Assembly (NCBI RefSeq): GCF_947179165.1
Contig: NC_077248.1
Coordinates: 16,034,256 to 16,098,255, forward strand
Source: Solanum dulcamara
Taxonomy: Eukaryota; Streptophyta; Magnoliopsida; Solanales; Solanaceae
DNA length: 64,000 nt
Reading direction: 5' to 3'
Part shown: piece by piece, positions 23,312 to 35,673 of the stretch
Layout of the letters: each line of letters starts with the position of its first letter
Numbering within the stretch: position 1 is the first letter of the stretch
The notes under the pieces: generated by a model
Seen by the model: only the letters and a program-made list of their open reading frames with translations
Databases searched by the model: none
What the model was told of the DNA's origin: nothing
Made by a program: the position numbers and the translations under genes

Positions 23312-25591
23312 AATAAAAATTGTTATATTAAGTAAAACAAACTTAACCTTCTTCCTAAATTCAAATGGAAAAACAAGATGTCATTTATCAATTAACTAAT
23401 CCGATAGACATCCGGATTAAAAGATATGTATTTTATACAATGATGAATAATAACAATCTTATTGTAAAAAATTCTCAACTATACTTGTATATAATTAAAT
23501 ACAAGAATGTAAACATGGACAGAAAAACAAACAACACAAACATATATAATAATCTTAATCGATTAATAAGCAAGTGAACATCTAAAAATGAACTATATTT
23601 TTGTGCATAATTAAAATGTAAGAACATGAATATGAACACTAAAATGAACATTAACATGAACATGATCAAAAATAGATATATGCTTTGTAATACTAATCGA
23701 TTAGGAACGAACAAACAACTTTGAATCTCAAATTATTTGAAGTAGACAATAAGCCAAACATTTGTTTTGAAAACAAGAATCTGTAATGGGAGTCTAATAT
23801 AAGAAGATCCAAATCTTCCAAGCAAAGAACTTACTATATACTTTTCATTTAAAATCAAAACGAAATTTTTACACCACATAATATATAATCATCCATAAAT
23901 AACTCAATCAAAATCTTCTGCAACTGAAATCTTATGAATCATATTTACTATACACATTATTTTCATATAAATATTAACTATAACATTAATCATAATAATA
24001 TTTGCACATTCATCAATATTAAACAATTCAACAATAACATAAATTTACCTAACAAATACACAATAATCATAAAAGGGAGCAAGAACTTTTTAGATCTATT
24101 CATGAAGAAACAATAGCATATAGTAAATAAGAGTTAAACGAAAAATACCAAGACGGATCTTCACAGATCCGTTTTTGATCTCTTGACTTGCTCGGCTAAT
24201 GACGGCGTACTGTGGCTGCGTGAGGGGTCGTTTTGCTGCTGTTGCAGCTGTGCGTTGCGTGTTGTCACTGCTGCTCGTGTGTTCGTCGTTGCTGCTGTCC
24301 GCGAAGCTGCTGCTGCAGGTCGAGTTGGAGCTCGTTGCCGTCGGAGCTGCTGCGTTGTTGCAGCTGCTGGCTGCTGTACTTCGATGGTGCGGCGGCGTGA
24401 GGCTGATGGCGAAGGAGAGAAGAAGAGAGCAGCGCGTGAGAGAGAGGGACAGCGTGAGAGAGAGGGGGACAGCGCGAGAGAGATGAGGGGCTGCTATGGT
24501 GGTTGTTCTTGTCTTCTTCTCCTTTCAGAAGATGATGAATAGAAAGAGAGAGTTAGGTGAAGAGGTAGAGAGACAATTAGGTGAAAGAGTTAGAGAGAGA
24601 ATAAGATAGTTTTAGGGTTTTGGGGTGTGAAAAAGGATAAGAACGAATGAGAGTCGTCCGATCAAAATGCAATCTATGGTTGAAATTATAATTTGATATA
24701 AAAATAGATTACATTAAATTTAATTAGGATATAATTATAAGTAGTCATACAAATAAAATGTCATATAATTAGTTGTCAAATACATGTTGAATAAGTAAAA
24801 TCATAAATCTATAAAATTATAATATTATATATGCAAAGTAAATATGCATGTACATACAATATAAATATTTGTGTATATATACACATAAATGCCTCTTATA
24901 TATATATTACATACTAAAAATAGATGTTTAATAGGTATATTAACATAAACAAATTAAAATATATAATAAACTTAAATAATAATCCTTTTATATACATATG
25001 TACATAAGACCTATTAAAATACGTATATATTAATATGAAGAAGTAAATTACAAAAAATAAACTTAGTAAATAACATATTTTATAAAGAAATACTTATGTA
25101 TATACTAAAAATAGATATGACATACATATTAACTAAAATTCACAATAAACTTAATTAAGTAATAACCTTATATGCATATGCATATAAGTCGTATTAAAAT
25201 AGGTATGCAATATGCACAAATTAATATGAATAAGTAAATTGGTAAAATATACTTAATTAAGTAATATTTATACAAAGAAAACACACACACGTATAATATA
25301 TACTAAATAATGCGAAAAAAATATATATTTGAATGTACAAAGCTTGTTATTTTCATAAACGGTAAAAAAAAAGATGTTAATAATATTAACAAATAGAAAA
25401 AATATATTATGAGCTATGAACGCCAAAATATATAATTATTATTATTATTATTATTATTTTTGTAAAAATAAAATAAAATATATATATATATATATATAAA
25501 TAATTTTAAAAATGCTTATCTATTAAGATAGTAATTCGAAAAAAAATAAAAATAAAAAAAATTATAGGTCGATCAAAATTGGGTGTCAACA
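23312..25591 (-). repeat. 5' part of the Ogre-like LTR unit
   Basis: Non-coding on both strands. It holds a GC-rich CTG/CAG-rich island (about 24190-24480) with GAGAGAGA tracts, then very AT-rich sequence with ATT and TA microsatellites near 25435-25500. The open frames in the island come from CTG-type repeats and have no family features. Confidence 0.6.
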
Positions 25592-28500
25592 CTCATCACT
25601 CTTTACTACCACACCACTATTTTATGTTTTTAAAAATAGTTCAGATTCTTTTGTTCGAAATCTAAAACCATTCAAGGTATATCCATTATGACTGTAAACA
25701 CGAGAATCTGTAAGTCTTGTTAAAGCGAATAGTTTATCAGTAATTTGGTCATCACCATTCTCTTTTAATTGTACCACCTATAATATTTTAAGAAAAACAT
25801 TAATGCTATTTAGAAAGTAAGATTTACAGATTTTTCTAAATAAAGATAAATTAGAATAAAATAATATAATTTATCTTTTCTTCAAAACACAAAGAAAATT
25901 CCTCCTTGTGCCTCTTGGAAACATTTTTAGTATTCTCCTTTGTTAATATTTCTAGATGTTCCTTATGGATTATGAATCTTTGTATTAAAAATAAATAAAA
26001 AGAAGAAGCAAACATTAGATCATAGTCATGGATAGGATCATTAGAGAAAAAGAAAGTAAACTAAGTGAAAGGTGTCTTACTCAATCCAAGGACGAACTTC
26101 CTCACAGTTTTGAAAGATGTAAAAATGAGCTTGTCTTACTTTAAGATTACTCAAATTTTCCCAGGAACCTACTGATAATGACTTACCACGACATTTAAAT
26201 ACAGATGACACATTGAAATCTTTATTGAAAGAATCAAAATTTCTATCCAAACAATTTTATTTTGTCTTTATATCTGGTAAAAATTTGGAATAGAATGTCA
26301 TGCAATCCTCTGCAAGATGGCCCTCAGCAATTGCTCCTTTCGGGCGATGTTTGTTGCGCACATAATTTTTCAATGAGTGCAAATATATATTAGTTTTGTA
26401 ACAAATTTATAAAAAAAATATTTCATAAGACTAAGAATCTAACCTATAGATGTAATACATCCATCGATATTGAACTGGACCAGCTAACTTTGCCTCATTT
26501 GCCAAATGAATTGTCAAGTGAATCATAACATCAAAAAAGGTTGGCAGGAATACACGCTCTAACTTACAAATTGTCATTCGTATACTTTTATCTAGTTGAT
26601 CTAACTTTTCTACATGCAATTCTTTAGCACACAAATCACTAAAGAATAATGACAATTCAATTAATGGATCACAAGAATCCTTTGACAAAATTCCTTTGAT
26701 GATAAGTGGAAAGATACACTGAAAAAGAACATGATGATCATGACTTTTAAGTCCCAAAAGTCTAGCTTCCTTGAAACAACGATTAATGTTAAACACATAA
26801 GCATTAGGAAACTTGACTTCTTTAATGAGCTGACAAAACTGAATCTTCTCCATTTTAGACATTGTATAACTTGCAGGAGGAAGTATATACTTATCCCCAC
26901 ATTTTATTGGATGGAGGGGCTTTTTGATTCTAAGCTCTTGTATGTCCAATCATGATTTTAGTGTGTCCTTTGTATTTCCTTCAATATCTAACAATGTCCC
27001 AATCACACTTTCACTAATATGTTTTTCAATGTTCATTACGTTCAAATTATGTCTCAATAATACACTCCTCCAATATGGAAGCTCAAAGAATATACTTATC
27101 TTCTTCCAATTGTCAGATCTTCCAGCATCTCGTTTCTTTTTTGTGTTGGCATCAATTGACTTTTGTGAGGATGTATTTAGTTGTGCAAGCACATCTTCTC
27201 CACTCAAAGCTTTCGATCATGTTTTAAGTAAGTGGAACAAGTATGTACACGTCAAATCGGATAAGCTAATTTACTTTTAGTGTTCCAACCGGACAACATA
27301 CCATAACCTAGAAAATCATTAATTGTCCACAACAAAGAGGCATTCAATTTAAAATTTTGTTTCATAAAAGCATCATAAGTGTCGATTCCACTCTCATAAA
27401 ATTTTTAAATCATCAATCAGAGGTTGGAGATACACATCAATATTCATACCAGGACCTTTTGGGCCGGGAATAAGCAAGGACAGCAAAATATTAGATTGCT
27501 TTATGCATAGCCAAGAAGGAAGATTATATGGAATCAAGACTACTGGCCAAATGCTATAAGCATTACTCATAGAACCAAATGGATTAAAACCATCTGAAGC
27601 CAACCCAAGTCTTACATTACGTGGATCTAAAGCAAAAGCCGTATGTTCTTCATCAAAAGTTTTCCACGCTAATGAGTCAGCTGGATGCCTTAGGACTCCA
27701 TCATCAACTCTCTTATTTTTATGCCAACTCATATCTTCTGCACCTTGTTTTGTCATAAACAACCATTGTAATATTGGTATCAAAGGAGAGTATCTAAGAA
27801 TCTTTCTAGAAATTCCTTTATTTTTCTTATTCAAATTTTTGGAAGCAGCCTCATCATCACTATCTTTTTCTTTTCTTACTATCCATCATTTTTCACCGCA
27901 TTTAGGACAACATTGTTCAAGATCAACATATTTCTTTCTATATATATAAGATGCAATTATTAATACATGCATCTATCTTCACATAATTTAGACCCAAATT
28001 TTTTATAATCTTTTGAACTTCATAGATAGAATTAGGGAGTACATTTTCTTTGGGAAAAGCATCACTTGGTAATTTCAACAAAGAGTCAAGTGAAGTAATT
28101 CTCCAACCATGTAGACACTTCATTTGAAAAAGGCGCATTACGAAGGAGAGTTTGAAAAACTTTTCACAATATGAATATAACTTTTGGCTTGCATTCTTTA
28201 ATAAATTATAAAAACTCTTTGCTTCTATGTTAGACTATTTATATCTAGGCTCAGTGATCTCATCAAACTCATGATTATTAGTGGGGATACCACAATACAT
28301 ATCATTTAACATTTCAAAAGTGAAAGTATCATCATTGCCTAAATCTGTATCTATACCAGAATTCATTTCATCATCTGAACTCCATCTATTATATGTTGGA
28401 TTTATTCCCCATTTAAGTAAATCAGTCTTTACTTCTTCTTTCGTTTTTCAAAGCACATTATTACATTTAGTACACAGACATTGGATTTTTACACCAATCT

Positions 28501-28597
28501 CAGGATTGAAAAATGCGTAGTGTAAAAATTGTTCCATACCATTTAAGTATTCTGGTAACGCCCTATTCTTAATATGTATCCAACTTTTATCCATCAT
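25592..28597 (-). pseudogene. TNP2-like CACTA transposase, main part
   Basis: Starting at the ATG at 28597-28595, the minus strand first encodes a Transpos_assoc zinc-finger-like region (DKSWIHIKNRALPEYLNG, then CLCTKCNN). Then come IYEVQKIIKNLGLNYVKIDA (about 28050), a Transposase_21 region (27834-27394: RVDDGVLRHPAD, GLASDGFNPFGSMSNAYS, LIPGPKGPG), a DUF4218 region (26949-26431: GLKSHDHHVLFQ, PLIELSLFFSDLCAKEL, MIHLTIHLANEAKLAGPVQY), then SLKNYVRNKHRPKGAIAEGH, and finally GYTLNGFRFRTKE at the junction with the Ogre-like unit. Introns are likely near 26430-26370, and another ends in an AG just upstream of GTGGTACAATT near 25780. Several stops and shifts are present (for example after KSKLAYPI near 27260 and LKT near 25630). 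The protein once mobilised CACTA elements. Confidence 0.9.
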
Positions 28598-30504
28598 ATA
28601 CTTACCTACAATGAAATATAAAATATTAAATATTAAATTATAGGATTAACTATCTCTTAAATTGCTATTATCTTTTGTACAAAAAAAGGGAAAAAATATA
28701 TTAGAGCAAAGCTCTCAAAAACAATTCATTAAAATGAACCCCAAAATTCATATATTAGAGCAGATCGAGCAATGATTATTAGAAAACAATGTTAGAAAAA
28801 AAATTTCACTTTGAGCTATGCATATTAGGCAAATAAAATTTCACCTTGATTGAAATAGTGTCTAAGACGAAATTTTCAATTTTAAATCCATCATATTCTG
28901 ATTTAATCAAAATACTAAATTATTTTATTATAAAATACTATACATTGCTTTAGCTACTCCTTTTATCTGAATTCTCTTTATGTTCCTTTATATCAATTGT
29001 TGATAATCAAGAAAATTAATGTAGTATATGATATATTATTCTCGGACATCGACTAATTTCATGAGTACCTCACACACATATGTAATCATATCAAATCACT
29101 TAGCACAATTCAATGAAATCTCGCAGATAGTACATATATGGGGTATATCACTATTGCACATTTAAACATAGCAATTACATGAGAGAGAGAGAAAGAGAAA
29201 CTTCCATGAATTTGAGAAACAACAACTAAAAAGAAAAGCTGAAAACTGAAACACAAGAGAGTAAGATATTAAGTAGAAAACTTATCCAATTGAGCAAAGA
29301 TTTCAGAAAACTTATAATTAGAAGTTGAAAGACCAAGTGCTTAGCTCACTTTACCGAGATTTGTAAAAAAGATGAACAGTAGCAATAATTAGAAAATGGG
29401 AAAAATGTGAATAACAATATGGGGAGAGTCAAAAAAAAGAATTGCTATTCCTCATAATACATGTTAAGGAGGGACTATCTTAAATATTGAAGGGTGAAAT
29501 ACACTGTGCCAAAACTAGCTTATAGAAAGTAGCTGATGCTATACAAAATAGATAAAAAGAATGAGACCAAAAAATAAACTTACAATCTTTGATTATCTTT
29601 AACACTTATATAATTAATTTAAAAATGCATGAAAATCAACAACTATACTTGATCACATGGCCATAGAGGCTCACCTTTCCCTGCTCATAAAATCATAAGA
29701 AAAACAATTTGTGGTAAACATTTAGTTAAAATAGATTTCTCATATAGAAGGCGAAAATTGAGAAAATATCTTTTGAACACTCTTAACAAAATTACTAGCT
29801 TCGCCACCAGCAACTACAATCACAAATCACAGTAAGCTAATCTAGATTAATCTTAAGCAGGGCAATATTGCAGAATATTAACTATGTAAAAAAACCACAT
29901 CAAAAGGAGCTCCATATGAAAGATTCATCCCCTCCCGATCCTAAGTTAAATGCCCAAGTTGAGATAAATCAAATAGAAGAACTAAAACACCTTCATAAAA
30001 TTTGAAAATCAGATAATTTCTCAACAATTTCTCTCAAGTTCTTGACACCAAAGAAAGGAACCATTCAAGAAGAATATCATGTTCCAGATTGTCTCTATGA
30101 CAGAGGCACAGAGAATCTCAAAAAGAATAATTACTTTTTTTTAGTAGACAATTTTCTAAGGACCAAATAGCCAAGTATACAAGACCCAAACCGAACAATC
30201 AAATCGAACAAGAAAAATCGCACCAAATTGAAGTCAATTCATTTTGATATATGTTATCTAAAATGAAAAATCAAGGTACCAACCGAAGTTCTTAGAAAAT
30301 CGAAACAAAGAACCAAATGCCCACTCAAAAATTTATTATTAATTTAGAGAAGAAATGCATCTGTCTGTAGTCGTGGGATTATGGTAAGTGAAGATGTTAA
30401 AATTAAGGAATGAGGTAGATCTAAAATCACATGGAAGAAAGTTATCTAAAAACCTACAATTTCATGGAATCAATATAGACCTAGCTAACTATAAGACATA
30501 TTTA
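28598..30504. other. AT-rich stretch without a supported gene
   Basis: This should contain the 5' region of the CACTA element upstream of TNP2. I see no reliable ORF, no clear CACTA terminus (TAGTG on this strand) and no other recognised feature. A GAGAGA tract lies near 29178-29200. Confidence 0.5.
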
Positions 30505-30538
30505 CGGAGCAATATTGTATTTAGCATGATGAAAGAGC
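30505..30538 (-). pseudogene. SAUR pseudogene, fragment 2 (continuation after the insertion)
   Basis: On the minus strand this continues the reading frame begun at 47667: after removal of the insertion and one TSD copy it gives FHHAKYNIAP and then a TAA. The intact neighbour at 48649-48975 reads [13 protein letters not shown] at this point. SAUR similarity ends near 30505, so the rest of the gene is lost or replaced. The TSD agagc occupies 30534-30538. Confidence 0.75.
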
Positions 30539-32138
30539 TGTTAGAGTATATAATTCATACACAACGGAAGCATACCACAAGATTACAAAACTTACAATTA
30601 TAACTGAATAATATAATTAAACGGATATAGAAAATCTTCTACAAAATTCACCAAACACCAAGACTCCAGGATTGCAGCCTTCTACTACTTTCTCACTAAC
30701 TGTTCAGATCAAGACTTGTTGTGGGCAAGAATATTTTCATAAAAGGATGATTTTCCTCTAGAACTACCACCCCTATTTATACTAATCAACAATAGAGGAA
30801 AGGCTCAAAGAAAAAAAATGTTTTCAATAGCCATTAAAATTCAATTAAGGAGAATAATGAGCCATTATAACCATTAAAGCTAAAAATCAGTAACAGCCAC
30901 GATCAACCATTAAACACCCTTAATAGCCTGAATATATTCTTCCTTTTCTTTTTAAGGTAATAAACCATCCCCCCTTTAAATTATTAGATAATTCAAAAAA
31001 TTAAAAATGATTTACTCCTATATTAGAAAACTGAAAATATATTTATCTCATAATGATCCTTTTTATTTTCTGAATTTGATCAATCAGTCAGGCACAATAG
31101 GGACCACATTTTTTTTATTAACAGAGGCTTTCAATTATAATAATTAATTTGTAAAAGCATGAATTAATTATATTATAATAAATCACTGATTATACCACTA
31201 AAAATCTGTAATTGTACTCTTTGATTTAATTTCAAAATTACCATTACAACTTATTTAACTCCCCGTGTTAGAATTATCGACACCAATCAATTACATTAAA
31301 TTATCTGAAAATTTAATTTATTGACTATATAACTTAATCCTTTAATTTATACTTAACTTATTTCACATGTTGGATAAAATTCACCTGCAGGGTTTCACGT
31401 GAAAACTTATAAATAATCATAAAGGGGTATTTTCTATCTCAAGACCGAGACACGGTTCTATCAACTAATTATTATTTCACTAACGTTTTATTATTATCCA
31501 ATCTATTAGGAATTTATTGACTCATTAAAAGAGTATCACCTTTTAAAAGATTAAAATATTAAAATAAATCGCATAGTTCATAATAATTATATCAAGATTA
31601 AAAGTATAAGTACATGTAATGTACTAGCACAAGAAGTTGTAATTTTACTATTTCCATAATTAAGATCAAATTATATTTAATCCTGATGTTATATCCCGTA
31701 TTTTATACGGTTGGATATTTTAAAGTAGCCGTGGTAAAGTGAAGGGAATGACCATCTTTTAAAATTTATTTTAATATACAAGTTGGTTATGAATATTATT
31801 TATGAACATTAATAGTGTGGAAATTTGGGAAAGGCAAAGGGCAAAAAGAAAAATTCGCAAAGTGGCCTATGGTAGTATTGTGGAAGGCTAGGGGTAAAAT
31901 GGAAATTTTACAAAGTGTTCAAGAATGTTCTTGAAAGACCAAAGTGTTCAAGAAAATTCATGTAGGGGTGCACTCTTTTATGGCCATGTGATGAATATAT
32001 ATGAACCAAAGTGTACATGGCAAGACAATTAAGTCATCTTTATTTTTGTTAAAGAGAGTTCTAAAAAAATGGAGAAGGGGGTCATGTGTCTATATTCTTA
32101 TTTGAGGGGCTTAATTATATATATGGATAAGTGGTGGA

Positions 32139-32184
<46 letters not shown>
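32139..32184. repeat. (TA)n microsatellite
   Basis: A TA run in solo LTR A1. A shorter run lies at the equivalent place in A2 (near 40248-40262), close to a presumed TATA region. Confidence 0.9.
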
Positions 32185-32187
<3 letters not shown>

Positions 32188-33093
32188 TTTTTGATGATCA
32201 ACCTTATCAACAAGTCATTTTATCTTCCAAGTTCAAGAGAGTTCTAGAGAAAGAAAGAAGAGAGGAAACTAGAGAGAAAGACCTATGGATTTGGAGAAGA
32301 AAAGAGGTAAGTTTTCCGATTTCGTTCCGTGAATTAATTATCTAGGGTATGCCATGAAGTTATGAAGGTATTGGTAATGTAAATTTATGGTTTGGAGAAG
32401 CCAAAAATATTACCAAACAGCCCCAAAATTTTAGCCGCGCTACGAGAGCTTCCGAGGCAAGTTTTGGTGAGTTTTGGTGAATTTCGAGCAAGGTAAGATT
32501 TTTTCTTTCGATTGAAGTTTATGAGGTTGTTATGGGGTATTTTAAATGTATTAAATGATGCTGGAAGTGGAAAAAATGTATAAGGATGCTTGACGTTAGA
32601 AACAACTAAATGGAAGTCGTAGTAGTTAAATCGAAGTCGCATAGTGTGTTGTCGTTGTAGTGCTACGATTGCAACTGGTTGGGTTGCGTATTGCAGGGCT
32701 TTAAAGTATTTTAAAAACGGTGTGGGTGCTGCTGGTTGCAGCCACATGACCCCCCATTTGGTATGGTTAAAGATTTTATGAAATAAAGGTTAAAAACTCT
32801 ATTTTGGTATCATAAATTTTGAGCTAGTTGTTTGGAGTTGTATTGTGGGATATTGAAGTGATTTAATGGTATATGTGCTGCTTGTTGTTGTTGTTGGATA
32901 GTTTTTGATATTGTAGCCGAGTTGAAATCTCGGGGATAGTGTATTTACAGAGGAAGTGCTATCGAAATTTTGATAGAAAAAAATATTAGTTTAGGATGAG
33001 AATCTTGGATATCTACAGCTAATGTTTGCATTTGTTAACATTGTTATAGATTTTTTGGAAGGCCAAGAGTTAAGTGGGATTGACTAAGGAAGC

Positions 33094-35553
33094 TGTCATG
33101 CCCCAGGAGGGTACCCTAGGCGTGGCCGGCACTCGAAGGCCAATTCTGACCTCCGAGCGAACTACCTGGTCCAGTAAAACATTCATTCAATCACATTCTC
33201 GTAGCGGAAAACTCAATTAATGATATACTGCTCATACATTAGGGCCAAAGGCCAAACAATCATCAACTCGACAAGAAATTTTAAAAAGGGCTACTCAAAA
33301 GAACAATTCAACATTTCTACACTCCGGTATATGAAACCTCTATCTACAACCTAAAAGGTGCCCATGACAAATCCGTAGGGGCTTCTTGAATGGGATTTTC
33401 TGATGGCTACCAACAATCAAGACAAAGTAAATGACATCAAAACTATACAAAAAGGGCTTAATATCCTCCGAAACTAGGAGGACTCACCGCTAGCTGAGAG
33501 TGGGTGTGGATCTTTAACGGAGCGCCGGTTGATGATCTCTAGTACCTGTCTCTGCATCATGAAATGATGCAGGCCAAATGACGTCAGTACGTGGAATGTA
33601 CTGGTATATAAAATGGCCGAATGAAATGACATAAAGGAAACATCAAACCCACTCGGAACTCAACTCAAGAGAAATAACAACTAAATCAAGTGTCCTAGGT
33701 CTAAACAAGAATACGGTTTAGATGGGACCAATCACATGCCATTAAACTCAATCCGACTCAGAGTACTATCAAGACTTATGTCGGAGTTTCTCTTATCCGA
33801 CAACCATCACTTATGAGCCAGTGACAGTACAACAAACCGATGTTGTTGCCGCGTTCGTTCATGCTTTGCCAGGGCATGAACGAGTCAACCAATCATGGAT
33901 CCAATCCAACCAAGTCCTATAATGTCAGGATAAATATTTTGGGGAAATATCCGACTTTAACGGTTCAATCCCCTCCTATGTTTGGCGACGTAGTTATTGA
34001 GTTCGAGTATAGACTTTACTCTTACCCAATTCGGTGCTCGATACTTCTCCCAAGAATCAAGGCTCATAAAATTCCATCAAATCGACTCAATCAAATCATA
34101 TCGACATGTCTCATTTAAACCTTGTCAACTCATCCACTCTAGCACAATCAATCATCTCTAAATCATATCTTTCAAGAGAAATTTAAAGGCACATTTATAG
34201 CAATATGTAAACATAACCAATCATTTCCTCTATCTATTTAATCAATCTTTGAAACTCATCACAACTCCAAGACTTTAAATCAACAATTCAAGATAAGCAT
34301 CATTTTAAAGAAAATAACATCCTTTATCATAATCCACATAGCTAAGAAAATCAATAAAACATATTTAACAACTCATCTTCATCAACTCATACTCACATAA
34401 AGATTCTTTTTGGAAGTTCTTGACTAAACCTCATCAACATAGCAAGAATCACTCTAATAGACAACAAAATTCGTTTGAACACAACCCTAACAAGAAACTC
34501 TATTTCTATGGGCATTTATCCTCAAAGAAGGTATGGGGCACATGGGTGAACTCAACCCATGTTTTAGATAGCCTTACATACCTTAGTGAAGACTTGGAGA
34601 AAACCTTGATGTTGAGTTTTCAATGAAGAACTCAAATCTTGAAGCTCTTGGAACTCTTCTTGTTGGAAATGGAGAAGAAGAAGAAGAAGAGAGAGAGTGA
34701 GGAAATCTCCTAGGGCTTTTTAGAGAGAGAGAGAGGCTGCAAAATATGATCTCAAAATGGTCTAGGGTGATAAATATATAATTTGGGTAAGTTCCCAAAT
34801 TGCCCCTTCTCAAAAGGTTATGAAAATAGGCTAAAAATGCTCCTGGCGCGATAGTGGCACATCGCGCCATTGCAGCGCCAGGCCGATTACACCTAAAAAA
34901 CTGCACAACTTTTAGTGGCACGCCGCACCAAGGACCAAACTACTGAGGCACATTCTTGGCGCGATAGTGGCGCGTCGCGCCCTTACAGCGCCAAGGCCAT
35001 ATTTTCTGGGTTCTAGAAATTTGGCCTGAAAAACCCTGCACACCTCTTAGTGGCGCGCCGCGCCAGGGACCAAACTACTGAGGCGTATTTCTGGTGCGAT
35101 AGTGGCGCATCGCGCCCTTACAGCGCCAAGGCCATTTCCCCAGCAGTTGCAACCCAGGCCCAAAAAATATATTTCCTACCGTGCTAGTTCGTCTTAGGAT
35201 CGTCATATCTTTCGACTCCGAACTTCAAAATTTACATTCTTGGTGGCATTGTAAAGAAGACTTGACGACCTTTAATTTGCTAGGTCGTGGGCCACCCAAA
35301 TTGTCATCTTTCAAAACATAGGGTAATTAGAAGTCGACCCCTTATACGAACTCATCCCAAGACTTAGCCATGACGAATCTCTTGGATTTAATTTGGTCCT
35401 AGGGGCCCTTGTGACCCCATATCACCTCCAATATCCATAAATTTCTCGGAGACTCATCCTAGCTCATGTATACGCTCCTCAATACTCAGGTTTGACCCTA
35501 CCCGTATACAACAAGGGTCCGAATCTTAGGGAAATTTTTTGAGGGGTATGACA
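33094..35553 (-). repeat. 3' LTR of Gypsy B
   Basis: On the minus strand it starts TGTCATACCCCTC at 35553 and ends GGGGCATGACA at 33094. Between about 34838 and 35135 it has two and a half copies of a GC-rich module built on ggcgcgatagtggcgc...gcgcccttacagcgcc. A (GAA)n tract lies near 34675-34692. Forward frames seen inside the LTR are not genes. Confidence 0.93.
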
Positions 35554-35673
35554 TTATCTCCTCCTTGGGATCATTCGTCCTCGAATGACGAGTAACCAGG
35601 AATGAACTCAGGGTACAAATCACACTCAAAATTTTTAGTCATTCAACCACTCAAATTCTCAAACAATTTACGT
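35554..35673 (-). other. 3' untranslated region and polypurine tract of Gypsy B
   Basis: On the minus strand, cgaggacgaatgatcccaag followed by a purine run gaggagat lies directly before the LTR start. The cgaggacgaa motif before the 3' LTR is common in plant Tekay-type elements. Confidence 0.75.

Larger units (their letters stand above)
10698..25591 (-). mobile_element. Ogre-like (Tat-lineage Gypsy) giant LTR unit, probably a solo LTR, with two nested insertions
   Basis: The minus-strand unit starts TGTTGACACCCAATTTTGAT at 25591 and ends GGGTGCGACA at 10698, with TSD ctcat at 10693-10697 and 25592-25596. The GTGGCGACTCT motif near its 3' end and the TGTTGACACCC start are typical of Ogre-like LTRs in Solanaceae (family knowledge). 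After removing the nested solo LTR and Copia-3, about 6.2 kb remain. I see no gag, RT or integrase in it, so it is best read as a very long solo LTR; a non-autonomous element is the alternative. Confidence 0.75.
2700..28597 (-). mobile_element. CACTA (En/Spm) DNA transposon remnant carrying nested insertions
   Basis: Two CACTA-type genes lie in order on the minus strand: a TNP2-like transposase (from 28597 down to 5458) and a Ptta/En/Spm-type second gene (4998 down to 2707). The transposase frame is cut by a Copia element and by an Ogre-like LTR unit, each with a perfect 5-bp TSD, and the protein reads through once these are removed. I could not find convincing CACTA terminal inverted repeats, so both outer ends are unknown. 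The own sequence of the remnant is about 6.4 kb between these limits, after subtracting the insertions. Confidence 0.85.

Noticed and set aside
24183..24542. Overlapping plus-strand open frames of about 95-119 codons rich in Ala, Leu, Val, Cys and Arg
   Set aside because: They arise from a CTG/CAG-rich and GAGAGA-rich island in the Ogre-like LTR. Two frames are open at once, with no domain and no codon signal.
28598..30504. CACTA terminal inverted repeat
   Set aside because: I searched for TAGTG preceded by a T/G-rich end on the plus strand and found no convincing match; cacgactacag on the minus strand near 30376 is too different.
33840..34118. 92-codon frame, also present at 44245-44523
   Set aside because: Both copies lie in the two LTRs of Gypsy B; the repeat of the frame reflects LTR duplication.
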